Positions 1-8,206 of a stretch of DNA of 19,767 bases are shown piece after piece. The stretch's first letter is position 1; each line of letters starts with the position of its first letter. Made by a program: the position numbers and the translations under genes. Source of the DNA: an uncultured Treponema sp. (lineage in GTDB: Bacteria > Spirochaetota > Spirochaetia > Treponematales > Treponemataceae); contig CAJPOF010000046.1 in assembly GCA_905372235.1 (NCBI GenBank), positions 1 through 19,767 of the forward strand, in the 5' to 3' direction. The notes under the pieces are model-generated. The model worked only from the letters and a program-made list of their open reading frames with translations. It had not been told where the DNA came from and searched no databases.

Positions 1-114
1 CCCCCCCCCGATTTTCCTGTAATCTAAAAAAAAGCCGAAAAATCCTTTTCATTTTTAACAGTTTCACATTACCGTCCACTCTCTTTCCATGAAACAAAGC
101 TGATCGTAATCTTT

Positions 115-143
115 TTGCGGTCGCTTAAAAATTAGATTTATAC
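115..143 (+). promoter_or_regulatory. Candidate sigma70 promoter of MCP1
   Basis: TTGCGG at 115-120, a 17-bp spacer and TTATAC at 138-143 (TATACA one base on also fits). A start near 150 would leave a short leader that carries AGGAG at 158-162, eight bases before the ATG. No sigma28-type TAAA/GCCGATAA pair is seen. Bases 1-114 contain a C9 run at the window edge and A/T-rich sequence but no gene. Confidence 0.5.
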
Positions 144-170
144 ATTCCACTTTTATCAGGAGATTCTAAA

Positions 171-2267
171 ATGCAGAAACGCTTTTCTATAAAATTAAAA
201 CTATTGATTATATTCGGATTGCTAATCGCACTGTCTATTCTTGTTCTTGCGGTATTCGCGCTGCAACTTTCAAAAAAAGCCGTAACAGAAAAAGTCCAGA
301 CACACCTCATCGACAAAGCAGATGATGTTGCTGAAATTATTGAGGCTAGAATAAACACTCTCTTCCAATTTGCTGAAGGGCTTGCCCGTATGCCAATATT
401 TCGAGAGCCTAACGTTTCTTATGCAGAAAAACTTACCTTTTTAAAAAAAGAAGTTGCCTATAATGATCTTTTGGTTGAAGCAGCATTAACCGATGGTCAG
501 GGCAATATGTATCATACGGTTAATAAAGAAATAATTTCGGTTCGGGATAGAGGTTGGTTTAAGACAGCTGTTGGCGGCGGCAAATTTGTTATGGAACCGT
601 ATATTTCGCGTGCGACCGAGATGATGATTATAACTCTTTCGATTCCCATTTATGACGATAACCGTAACGTAATCGGTGTTTTGGCTATTGCAACTACGGC
701 TAAATGGCTGAGCGATCAGATAAAAGACATCGTTGTCGGTAAGAGCGGTTATTGTTATATTTTGGGACTTACGGGCAACACAATCGCTCACAAAAAGACA
801 GAACTTGTAACAAAAGCAGCGAATGCAATCGAAATGGCAAAAACAAATGCCTCGCTTCGGGATTTGGCAAATTTTCAGGCACGGTCTCTTGAAATAGATG
901 AAAGCGAAGTGGGATATTATTCATATGAGGGAAGAAAAAATATATCCTCTTTTGCTGCGATAAAAACTACCGATTGGACGGTTATTATTGCCGCCCCCAT
1001 CGAAGAATTCATGGGAACTGTAAATGCACTTCGACTTTCAATGTATATAATCGGAGTGATAATCCTGGTCGTTGCCCTCGTGATTGTGTTTTTCACGGCG
1101 GCGGCGATTGTAAAACCAATCGGCGTTACTGTGGAAGCCTTGCGCAACATAGCCCAAGGCGACGGAGATTTGACGGTTCGCCTTCCAATCCACGGAAACG
1201 ACGAGGTTACGGATTTGTCAAACTACTTTAATCAGACAATCGAAAAAATCGGCTCGTCGATAAAAAACGTTGGGGCGAGTTCCAACGTCATGCAGTCCAT
1301 CGGCGATGAGCTTTCCTCAAATATGACGGAGACGGCAAGCGCGATAAACGAAATAACGGCGAACATCGACGGCGTTAAGCAGCAGACCATGAACCAAGCC
1401 GCAAGCGTTACCGAGACTTCAAGCACTGTGGAAGAGATTATCCGCACTATCGAACAGCTGAACGGCAGTATTGAAACGCAATCCGAAAGCGTGGCGCAGT
1501 CGTCCGCTTCGATAGAGGAGATGGTTGCTAACATTGCGTCGATAACGCAGTCGCTCGAAAAAAGCGACAACATGGTGCGTCTTCTTTCAACGGCGACTTC
1601 CGAGGGTAAAACCACTTTGCTTACATCAAACACTGTAACGCAGAAAATCGCCGATGAATCAGGCGGCTTGATAGAAGCGTCAAGCGTTATTCAGAACATT
1701 GCAAGCCAGACGAACCTTCTTGCTATGAACGCCGCCATCGAAGCGGCTCACGCAGGCGAGTCGGGAAAAGGATTCGCCGTCGTCGCCGACGAAATACGTA
1801 AGTTGGCGGAAGAATCCAGCGTCCAGGGGAAGACGATAACCGACACGCTCAAAAACCTTAGCGACGACATTCGGGGACTTGCGGAAAGCTCGAAAATCGT
1901 GGAAGAGAAGTTTAACGCAATCTTCCAGCTTGCTGAAAACGTGCGGGGAATGAGTTCGGAATTGACCTCCGCAATGAGGGAGCAGGAAAACGGCAGCCGA
2001 GAGGTTCTTGCCGCTATCAAGAATATCAATTCGGTTACGGTTGAAGTAAAAAACGGCTCTGAGGAAATGCTCATCGGCGGAAAAGGTGTTGCAAATGAAA
2101 TGCAGAAACTCGATAGCCTCACGGCGGTCATCAAGGATTCGATGAACGAGATGAGTGCCGGCGTGTCGCAGATAAACAACGCCGTGAACGAGGTGAACGA
2201 ACTTGCGATGAAGAACAAGCAGAGCATCGAGGGACTTGCAGGAGAGGTGGGGAAATTCAAAGTCTAG
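171..2267 (+). CDS. Methyl-accepting chemotaxis protein (Cache-HAMP-MA), MCP1
   Basis: This is a transmembrane chemoreceptor that signals through CheW and CheA to the flagella. In 698 residues it has TM1 at about 11-32, an extracytoplasmic dCache-like sensor at about 35-285 (GWF near the middle, then FVMEPYIS and SGYCYILG), TM2 at about 288-312, a HAMP domain at about 310-365 containing GDLTVRLP, and a methyl-accepting coiled coil to the end. The signalling tip is NLLAMNAAIEAAHAG from residue 515, followed by GKGFAVVADEIRKLAEES. The Asp that closes the amino-acid-binding dCache motif is not obvious, so the ligand is unknown. The start is supported by AGGAG eight bases upstream. The gene is complete, and a repeat hairpin begins directly after its TAG. 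It resembles the broken receptor at the other end of the window most closely in the MA domain. Confidence 0.96.
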   Translation: MQKRFSIKLKLLIIFGLLIALSILVLAVFALQLSKKAVTEKVQTHLIDKADDVAEIIEARINTLFQFAEGLARMPIFREPNVSYAEKLTFLKKEVAYNDLLVEAALTDGQGNMYHTVNKEIISVRDRGWFKTAVGGGKFVMEPYISRATEMMIITLSIPIYDDNRNVIGVLAIATTAKWLSDQIKDIVVGKSGYCYILGLTGNTIAHKKTELVTKAANAIEMAKTNASLRDLANFQARSLEIDESEVGYYSYEGRKNISSFAAIKTTDWTVIIAAPIEEFMGTVNALRLSMYIIGVIILVVALVIVFFTAAAIVKPIGVTVEALRNIAQGDGDLTVRLPIHGNDEVTDLSNYFNQTIEKIGSSIKNVGASSNVMQSIGDELSSNMTETASAINEITANIDGVKQQTMNQAASVTETSSTVEEIIRTIEQLNGSIETQSESVAQSSASIEEMVANIASITQSLEKSDNMVRLLSTATSEGKTTLLTSNTVTQKIADESGGLIEASSVIQNIASQTNLLAMNAAIEAAHAGESGKGFAVVADEIRKLAEESSVQGKTITDTLKNLSDDIRGLAESSKIVEEKFNAIFQLAENVRGMSSELTSAMREQENGSREVLAAIKNINSVTVEVKNGSEEMLIGGKGVANEMQKLDSLTAVIKDSMNEMSAGVSQINNAVNEVNELAMKNKQSIEGLAGEVGKFKV

Positions 2268-2351
2268 GGACGAGCATATTTAGGCTTTCTTCAGCGAATA
2301 ACGCTCCGTATGCTCGTCTCGCCAAACGGACAAATGCCCGTTTGGCGCAAG
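2268..2351 (-). repeat. Double-hairpin repeat, copy A
   Basis: Read on the minus strand, CGCCAAACGG pairs with CCGTTTGGCG (10 bp). It is followed by GACGAGCATA pairing with TATGCTCGTC (10 bp, plus-strand positions 2269-2278 and 2309-2318). The loop of the second hairpin holds the CGTTA...TGAA...CCTA landmarks seen in the other copies. The copy starts one base after the MCP1 stop codon, so it may also act as a 3' end structure. Both stems differ in sequence from the other copies but keep their pairing. Confidence 0.75.
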
Positions 2352-2387
2352 TGGGCGGCGGGACTCTTTCTTTTTGTAAAAACTCAT

Positions 2388-2475
2388 CTTGCAAGAATCG
2401 GGCAAAAGCCCGATTCTTGGGGCGGACATGCGAAACGTTACACGATGAACGAAGCCTAGCCATGTCCGTCCGCCC
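2388..2475 (+). repeat. Double-hairpin repeat, copy B
   Basis: CTTGC leads into a 12-bp perfect stem, CAAGAATCGGGC (2392-2403) with GCCCGATTCTTG (2408-2419), loop AAAA. A second hairpin pairs GGCGGACATG (2421-2430) with CATGTCCGTC (2461-2470) around a loop containing CGTTACACGATGAACG and CCTA. Short open frames across it (for example 2342-2656) are by-products of the repeat. Confidence 0.75.
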
Positions 2476-2482
2476 GTGTGTG

Positions 2483-2634
2483 AATGCCACATCCGTCCGA
2501 GTGGCACAGGCACACTTGCCTTGGTGGGACATACCCACCCGAACGAGTGGCTACACCTCACCCGTTCGGGTGAAGCTGGCAGATAGCATAAGGCGGCAAG
2601 AATGTCACATACAAGTTTGGCAACGGCAAAAATT
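2483..2634. other. Gene-free hairpin cluster between repeat copies
   Basis: No gene is supported here. Visible inverted repeats are TGCCAC/GTGGCA (2485-2490 with 2501-2506), GGTGGG/CCCACC (2523-2528 with 2534-2539) and CACCCGAACG/CGTTCGGGTG (2536-2545 with 2563-2572). The second and third share bases 2536-2539, so they cannot form together. The stretch may be a diverged or scrambled member of the flanking repeat family, but the conserved CGTTA and TGAAC landmarks were not found in it. Confidence 0.5.
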
Positions 2635-2671
2635 GGAACGGATATACGAAACCTAAATATGTCCGCCTTCC
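2635..2671 (+). repeat. Double-hairpin repeat, copy C (partial)
   Basis: A shortened second-hairpin module: GGATAT pairs with ATGTCC (one G-T pair) around ACGAAACCTAA. It keeps the ACGAAAC and CCTAA landmarks but lacks about 20 bases of the loop and the whole first hairpin. Confidence 0.5.
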
Positions 2672-2687
2672 ACAATGAACACTCTAT

Positions 2688-2772
2688 CTTGCACGAATCG
2701 AGCGAACCGCTCGATTCGTGAGACGGACATACGAGACGTTACTCAATGAACAATACCTAATCATGTCCGTCC
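2688..2772 (+). repeat. Double-hairpin repeat, copy D
   Basis: CTTGC leads into a 13-bp perfect stem, CACGAATCGAGCG (2692-2704) with CGCTCGATTCGTG (2708-2720), loop AAC. The second hairpin pairs GACGGACAT (2722-2730) with ATGTCCGTC (2763-2771). The loop has CGTTACTCAATGAAC and CCTAA. It ends six bases from the stop codon of the minus-strand GatB-asparaginase gene, so the repeat cluster fills the space between two convergent genes. Confidence 0.75.
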
Positions 2773-2778
2773 GACTCC

Positions 2779-5082
2779 CTACACAGAATAAATCGAGGCG
2801 TAGTTTTCCATCAGCTCGTCAAATTCTGCGCTGTTGTCGGCGCATATTGCGCAGGCAAAATACAGCGAGACCGCCGATTCTGTTGTCAGGTAGCCCATGG
2901 GGACTACACCTTCGCGCCAAACATCGTGGCTTGTAAGAAGATTTGAAAAATCTAGGGAAATTTTTTGTTGGGATGTGCAATAAAATCTGACACCTTTTTG
3001 GTTTCCGAGCAATAAAAGAGGTTTTAGGGAAAAGTCGCTGTTTTTCATGTTGCCGCTTCCCAGTCCGTAAAGTTCGATGAACACCGAATGGACTTTTGTG
3101 TATGCTATGAGGTTTTTAAAAAGGTCGCTTCTGAATCCGGGGTACAGTCTGAACATGAACATTTTGCCGCTGGCTTCGGTGATAAGGCGACTTATCACCT
3201 GCTTGTCCAAGTCGGAAATTCCTGAAAATTGTGATGCGATAGGTCCGCTTTCCGTGAAAATCGGTTTTTCCAAATTCCAGTTGCAGAAACTTCCGGGCTT
3301 GTCAAAATGCAGGTTCAGCGGTGAAAGGATTTTTCCGCCGAAAGCGACAAAAACTCCGCCTTTTTCTTTTTCCGCTGTTTCGAGGGCAAGTTTCAGGTTG
3401 TCGGAAGCCTCTGTTCCTTCCGCCGGAATCGAGGACGATGCGGTAAGCACTATCGGAACTCCCGAATCAGAGAACAGCCAGAAGAGAAGCGCCGATGTGT
3501 ACGAAAGCGTGTATGTTCCGTGGGTTATGACTATTCCGTTTGCCGTTCCGGCGTTTATTTTGCTTGCGACTTCGGAAATCAGTTCCGCCCAGTTCGCAGG
3601 CTCCAGTTCTTCGCTGAAATATTGACCTGCTGAAATCACTTGAATCGGCATTTCGGGTGCGAGCCGTTTTACCATTTCTTTGATGCCCGAAGAATCTCCG
3701 CTTGAAACAGTTCCGTCTGCGTGCTGAACCGCAGAAATTGCTCCTCCCGTGGTGATTACGTAAATCACGCTGATGTTCAGTTCTTTTTTTATGAGGCTTT
3801 TTACTACTTGGGGAACGGCTTTTCCTTTTGTATCTTTCATTACAAGTCCGGTAAGAAATTCCAGTGGGGGCATTTCGCCGTTTTTTAGTGTTTTGCAAAG
3901 CGACGGATTTTCTTCGATGACTTTTTTCACGTATGGAAGCAGTTCTTTTTCAGTTCCGATTTCAGAAATGTTCAGCGACTTTATAAGTTTTTCGGGCGAA
4001 GTTCCCGTTTCGAATGCAGCCCTGATTAGGGTTTTTGCCGCCGCGCTATGCATTTCTCCCGAATCGAGTTTTTTTATTATGAAAGCAAAGTTTTCTTCGC
4101 TGATTTTTGATGCGGAAACGGAAACGTTCTTTTTGTTCAGAAGTCTTGTCAGTTCTGACGCTATCCAATGTGCGGTGTTCAAAGGTTTTGCGCCAAGGGC
4201 GATGACTTTCTCAAAAAAATCCGCCCTGTCTTTATAGTCGCAAAGGAATTCCGCCCTTAGTCTGGAGACTCCGTATTGTTTTTTGAACCTTAGCCGTCTG
4301 TCTTCGGGGAGTTCTACGTCTATGTTTGTCGGAAGGAAAGCGAGCGCTTTTTCTATGCTGAATGTTTGAGGCGGCGTAAGTTTTTCGAAAACGGATTCTT
4401 TGTCCTGTCCTTGAAAAAATTCCGTGCAGCCTTTGTGCTCGTTCCAAATGCGGCTTTCGCATTGAACTTTTTCTCCGCACGAGAGCATGTTTTCTTGGCG
4501 GTTAAGTTCCTCGTTCACGGCTTTTCTTGCGAAATTGAACGAATTCAGGTTTCTAAGTTTTACGAAATTTGTGCCTTTTTCGGGATAGAGCGCAAGCGCG
4601 ACGTAGGCGTTGCATTTTATTGCCGAATCGGCGGCATTTTCTTCCCAAAGATGAAGATATTGAGAAAGTCTTCTTAATTCTTCAAGGAATATCTGCACTT
4701 CTTCGCCAAGTTCGAACGATGGGGCTGTAAGTATCCTTATGATTGGGAACGAACCGTGATTCGGTTTTTCTATTCTAATCTGTTCTATTTTTATGGATTT
4801 TTTTCGTGAGTGAAAGGAAAGTTTCATGAATCCGTCTTCCGCCATTTTTATTGAGCAGCACGAATCGTTTTCTTCGTCCGTTGAAGCTTTTCGAATTCCC
4901 ACAAATCGTTCTATGTCGGCTAACGGAGGAATCCTGCAGCCAAGAGCCTTTGAAAGCATTACGGTTTTTTTTAGGGCATCAGGATGGATTGCAATTTTCC
5001 CTGAATTTTTGTCGGTTGTGAATATCTCGCCGACGGCTGGAAGTTGAATTCTGACTTCAATGTAGACGAAGGACTGATACAT
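2779..5082 (-). CDS. GatB-like / L-asparaginase I-like fusion protein with altered active sites
   Basis: In 767 residues two families are joined. Residues 1 to about 435 follow GatB, the tRNA-binding subunit of Asp/Glu-tRNA amidotransferase: IEVRIQL near the N-terminus, LRNLNSFNFARKA at 176-188, LPEDRR at 258-263, and a well-kept GatB/YqeY tail (NGEMPPLEFLTGLVMK, then TKGKAVPQ). Residues about 437-767 follow type I asparaginase, the family of archaeal GatD. Key positions differ from the families. The GatB LEVH histidine is Arg11, and RCDAN reads KCNAY (Asp to Asn158). The asparaginase nucleophile in TGGT is Ala448 (TTGGAIS), HGTDT reads HGTYT (Asp to Tyr524), and no catalytic Lys is evident after GGKILSP. 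The frame is long and clean, which argues for selection. Inferred role: a tRNA-binding or ligand-binding regulator rather than an amidotransferase. GGAG lies six bases before the ATG. Confidence 0.85.
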   Translation of the reverse strand: MYQSFVYIEVRIQLPAVGEIFTTDKNSGKIAIHPDALKKTVMLSKALGCRIPPLADIERFVGIRKASTDEENDSCCSIKMAEDGFMKLSFHSRKKSIKIEQIRIEKPNHGSFPIIRILTAPSFELGEEVQIFLEELRRLSQYLHLWEENAADSAIKCNAYVALALYPEKGTNFVKLRNLNSFNFARKAVNEELNRQENMLSCGEKVQCESRIWNEHKGCTEFFQGQDKESVFEKLTPPQTFSIEKALAFLPTNIDVELPEDRRLRFKKQYGVSRLRAEFLCDYKDRADFFEKVIALGAKPLNTAHWIASELTRLLNKKNVSVSASKISEENFAFIIKKLDSGEMHSAAAKTLIRAAFETGTSPEKLIKSLNISEIGTEKELLPYVKKVIEENPSLCKTLKNGEMPPLEFLTGLVMKDTKGKAVPQVVKSLIKKELNISVIYVITTGGAISAVQHADGTVSSGDSSGIKEMVKRLAPEMPIQVISAGQYFSEELEPANWAELISEVASKINAGTANGIVITHGTYTLSYTSALLFWLFSDSGVPIVLTASSSIPAEGTEASDNLKLALETAEKEKGGVFVAFGGKILSPLNLHFDKPGSFCNWNLEKPIFTESGPIASQFSGISDLDKQVISRLITEASGKMFMFRLYPGFRSDLFKNLIAYTKVHSVFIELYGLGSGNMKNSDFSLKPLLLLGNQKGVRFYCTSQQKISLDFSNLLTSHDVWREGVVPMGYLTTESAVSLYFACAICADNSAEFDELMENYASIYSV

Positions 5083-5118
5083 AAATTCTCCACAATGAAA
5101 ATAAAGAAAAATTCTAGA

Positions 5119-5152
5119 TATTGTACCTCTTTTATCTTATTTATGATATACT
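5119..5152. promoter_or_regulatory. Divergent promoter region between the fusion gene and the glycosidase operon
   Basis: Plus strand: overlapping -10 candidates TATGAT (5142-5147) and TATACT (5147-5152), with TTGTAC at 5121-5126 as an imperfectly spaced -35 (15 or 20 bp). Minus strand: TACAAT (5125-5120) is a reasonable -10 for the fusion gene but has no good -35. The two candidate sets overlap, so the two transcripts may compete. Confidence 0.35.
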
Positions 5153-5209
5153 GGCGAAAAGCTTTTACTTCTATTGCATATAGAAAAGTTAGTGAGTCTA
5201 GGAGTTTTT

Positions 5210-6640
5210 GTGAGCAAGCATGATTTCCCTAAAATCCATTTTTATGATCAGGATTTTGTAGATATTTATAACAAGTCATGGAATATGCTGTCTGATTACT
5301 GGATCGACCCGAAATCAGGGGAAAAATCTTCAGAAGGTTACTTCATTTATCCAACCAAGGACGGTTTTGTTGTCGATCAGTTTGAATCTATTTTTTCTTC
5401 GTTCTTTCTTGTTTATTCAAACCGCAATTACGATGCGAACAAGAACATCGATTATTTTTATAGTCATCAGGAAGAAAACGGGGCAATCCGCTGGAAGTAC
5501 GACATAAATACGGGAAATCCGATTTTTATGTCAGAAAATCCCGAAGGAATAGGTCTTCCGTTGTTCGCATGGGCGGAATTCAATCTCTATCATAAATCTG
5601 CGAACAAGAAACGAATAAAAGAAGTCATGCCGATTCTAAAAAAACATATGGAATGGATAGACAGCACTTTCAAGATGGAAAACGGTCTTTATTCTGTTCC
5701 GGCGGCGGCAAGCACGATGATGAATTCTCCCAGAGAGAATGCGTTCTATCCTATAGATTTTAACGCTGCCATGGCTATAAATGCTTCGCATATGTCTGCT
5801 CTTGGAGACATTCTGAACGACAAGGAACTGAGTTTCCAGTATCGCAGGATGTATTTTTCTATAAAGACGCGCATAAATTCGATGATGTGGGACGGCGAAA
5901 CAGGTTTTTACCATGACCTTGACAAAGACGGAAACAGACTTCCCGAAAAAACGATTGCGGGATTTTGGCCTCTGCTTGCGGAAATTCCGAACGTTGACAA
6001 AGCCGAACAGTTGATATCACATCTTACAAATCCTAAGACCTTTGGCACGGAGCATCCGTTCCCGACTCTTTCTGCGGACAGCCCCAATTTCAGCGAGAAT
6101 GGAGAAGGCTTTAGAGGAAGCGTGTTCCCTATGCTCAATTTCATGGTGATAAAGGGTCTTGAAAAATACCAGCAATATGAGGTTGCTAGGGAATGCGCAA
6201 TCAGGCATCTTTATTTCATTTTGGAAGGACTTATGCCTAACGATGAACGGGAGATGGGAGATGTTTATGAAGCCTATCTTCCATGCAAGGAAGGTAAGTC
6301 TTCTTGGTCGGGAGTTCCCGATTTTCCTAGAGCGCATTTTCTTGCGGGAACAGGACTTTCGGCGATTGCGCTGATGATTGAAAACGTGATAGGGCTTTCA
6401 ATTAGCCTTCCTCGCAAGACAGTTGATTGGGTAATTCCGAATCTTGAAATCATGGGAATAGAAAATCTTTCGTTGAAGCGGAACTTGATAACGATTTTGA
6501 GCAATAGAAGCGAACGCGGTTGGGAAATCCAAATGGAAAGCGAAAAACTTTATTATTTTACCATTAATATAATCGACCAGAAGAAAAAGACGCTTCCGAT
6601 TCCATCCGGAAAATGCTCCATGCTCATAAATAAACTTTAA
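5210..6640 (+). CDS. GH63/MGH1-like (alpha/alpha)6-barrel glycosidase-family protein
   Basis: I place the start at GTG 5210 (476 residues) because AGGAG at 5200-5204 sits five bases before it; an upstream in-frame TTG at 5174 has no such site. The protein resembles trehalase, mannosylglycerate-hydrolase and GH63 barrels: VVDQFESIFSS near residue 55, NSPREN at about 172-177, MMWDGETGFYHD, then GFRGSVFPMLNFMVIKGL near 300, VYEAY with a candidate catalytic Glu at 354, and HFLAGTGLSAIALM. The general-acid motif, usually SGxDNSPR, reads STMMNSPR here, so the Asp seems to be Met. It may be inactive or use another residue. There is no signal peptide, so it is probably cytoplasmic. It is first in a four-gene operon, 20 bases before ppx. 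The substrate is not predictable. Confidence 0.75.
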   Translation: MSKHDFPKIHFYDQDFVDIYNKSWNMLSDYWIDPKSGEKSSEGYFIYPTKDGFVVDQFESIFSSFFLVYSNRNYDANKNIDYFYSHQEENGAIRWKYDINTGNPIFMSENPEGIGLPLFAWAEFNLYHKSANKKRIKEVMPILKKHMEWIDSTFKMENGLYSVPAAASTMMNSPRENAFYPIDFNAAMAINASHMSALGDILNDKELSFQYRRMYFSIKTRINSMMWDGETGFYHDLDKDGNRLPEKTIAGFWPLLAEIPNVDKAEQLISHLTNPKTFGTEHPFPTLSADSPNFSENGEGFRGSVFPMLNFMVIKGLEKYQQYEVARECAIRHLYFILEGLMPNDEREMGDVYEAYLPCKEGKSSWSGVPDFPRAHFLAGTGLSAIALMIENVIGLSISLPRKTVDWVIPNLEIMGIENLSLKRNLITILSNRSERGWEIQMESEKLYYFTINIIDQKKKTLPIPSGKCSMLINKL

Positions 6641-6660
6641 TCTGTAACGAGGAGGCGACC

Positions 6661-8190
6661 GTGGCGACACCGGAAGCGGTTATTGAAATCGGCTCTACGG
6701 GTGTACGCCTGCTTGTTGCCGAGTTTACATCAGATGGAAATCGAAATGTCCTTGACCGTGCGGAAATGCCGGTTTCCTTGGGCAGGGATGTGTTTACAAC
6801 CGGAATCATAAGCCGGGAAACGCAGGCACTTTGTCTTCATGTATTGTCTCGCTACAAAGAGCAATTGACCGGTTGGGGCATAGTTCCTTCCAATACGACT
6901 GTCATAGCTACGTCCGCATTCCGGGAAGCAAAGAACAAAGATCCGGTGATGGATAAAATCTTGAGTTCCACGGGATTCAGGGTAACAGTCATAGACGGAA
7001 TCGAAGAAAATCGCCTTATGTACATGGCTGTAACCGACATCCTGAAAAAAGAGGACGTTAAATTCGGCTCGGAAGACACTGTGATTCTTGAAGTCGGCGG
7101 CGGCTCTACCGAGATGATGCTCATGAAAAAAGGCAGAATGGTCGGAGCTCACAGTTTGCGTCTTGGTACAGTGCGCCTTGAGTCCAAGATGAAAAGTTCC
7201 GCAGAGCCGCTTACGGATGTCAGAAGTTATATTGAAGAATACACCGCCGAAACAAAAGGTTCGATTGAAAGCGAAATAGATTTTTCCGAGGTGCAAAGAT
7301 TCATCGCTGTCGGTTCCGACGCGACTCTTGTTGCCATAAATGCCGGTAAACCCATCTCGACTTTTTTATGGTCAATAGACAGGGCTGCGTTCGACAGTTT
7401 TGTTGACGAAATCCAGGAATATTCCGTGGACGAATGCGTTGCCCGGTTCAAGATTTCCTACAACGATGCGCAGGCGATGCACGTGAGTCTTCTGATTTAT
7501 AAAATGTTCATCCACATGACGAATGTGCAGACAATCATTGTGCCGGAAACGAACATTCGCGATGGACTTATAGTCAATAAACTTGGAGAGCCAAGCGAGG
7601 AACTCAAGGACGAATTTTTCCAGCAGATAAAAGCATCCGCAATGAGTCTTTTGAGAAAATATCACGGAGATGAAGAACATGCCGAGCGTGTCAGATTGTA
7701 CAGCCTGAAATTTTACGAAGCCCTGTTCGGCGGCACGGTTGACGAAGACCGCTCAAGGCTTCTGCTTGAGCTTGCGGCAATCCTTCACGACATCGGAATT
7801 TTTATCCGCATGGACGAGCATAATCTTCACAGCGAATACATAATCCGGCATTCAGAGATTTTTGGAATAACGCATACGGAAAACATAATTCTTTCGATAA
7901 TCGCAAAATATCACCGCGGCAAGGCTCAGCCGCAGGACAACGAGCAGTTTCAGATACTTTCAAGAAGCGATCGCATGAAGATTCTGAAACTCACTGCCAT
8001 TCTTAGGGTTTCGGATGCGCTTGACAGGGGGCATGGAAAAACTTTCGAGGATTTCAGCGTAGAAATCAACGGCGATTCTCTGATTGTGCGCACAAAAGGA
8101 AGCAAGAACGTCGCATTGGAAAGACTTGCGCTCAAGGAAAAGGACAGCCTTTTTGAATCCGTATTTGGCTATAAATTGATATTGGTTTAG
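6661..8190 (+). CDS. ppx: Ppx/GppA phosphatase with C-terminal HD domain
   Basis: Members of this family release phosphate from polyphosphate ends (Ppx) or convert pppGpp to ppGpp (GppA). Residues 1 to about 300 form the ASKHA-type fold: IEIGSTGVRLLVAEF at the N-terminus, ATSAFREAKN at 83-92, EENRLMY with the candidate catalytic Glu near 116, and EVGGGSTE at 144-151, then SLRLGTVRL. Two aspartates that are usual in the phosphate loops (DIGS, DxGGGSTE) are both Glu here. Residues about 320-509 form an HD domain with H340, LHDIG (H376, D377), HNLHSEY, AKYHRG and a closing SDALD. The GTG start follows GAGGAGG. It lies 16 bases before ppk, so opposing polyphosphate activities are made together. 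Ppx and GppA cannot be told apart from sequence alone. Confidence 0.9.
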   Translation: MATPEAVIEIGSTGVRLLVAEFTSDGNRNVLDRAEMPVSLGRDVFTTGIISRETQALCLHVLSRYKEQLTGWGIVPSNTTVIATSAFREAKNKDPVMDKILSSTGFRVTVIDGIEENRLMYMAVTDILKKEDVKFGSEDTVILEVGGGSTEMMLMKKGRMVGAHSLRLGTVRLESKMKSSAEPLTDVRSYIEEYTAETKGSIESEIDFSEVQRFIAVGSDATLVAINAGKPISTFLWSIDRAAFDSFVDEIQEYSVDECVARFKISYNDAQAMHVSLLIYKMFIHMTNVQTIIVPETNIRDGLIVNKLGEPSEELKDEFFQQIKASAMSLLRKYHGDEEHAERVRLYSLKFYEALFGGTVDEDRSRLLLELAAILHDIGIFIRMDEHNLHSEYIIRHSEIFGITHTENIILSIIAKYHRGKAQPQDNEQFQILSRSDRMKILKLTAILRVSDALDRGHGKTFEDFSVEINGDSLIVRTKGSKNVALERLALKEKDSLFESVFGYKLILV

Positions 8191-8206
8191 AAGAGAGGAG
8201 GGAACG

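Noticed and set aside
1..114. Sigma28-type flagellar promoter upstream of MCP1
   Set aside because: TAAA and a GCCGA-like string near 25-40 are only a few bases apart, far too close for the consensus spacing.
1269..2267. Recent gene conversion between MCP1 and MCP2 signalling domains
   Set aside because: The proteins are very similar, but many third codon positions differ around the signalling tip, which fits purifying selection on an old duplication.
2342..2656. Open frames of about 70-130 codons across 2257-2936 on both strands
   Set aside because: They run through hairpin repeats, lack ribosome sites, and similar peptides (xxDERSLAMSVRP, NEQYLIMSVRL) arise only because the repeat recurs.
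2268..2772. CRISPR array
   Set aside because: Repeats are palindromic, variable in sequence, occur in both orientations and are not evenly spaced by unique spacers; no cas genes are present.
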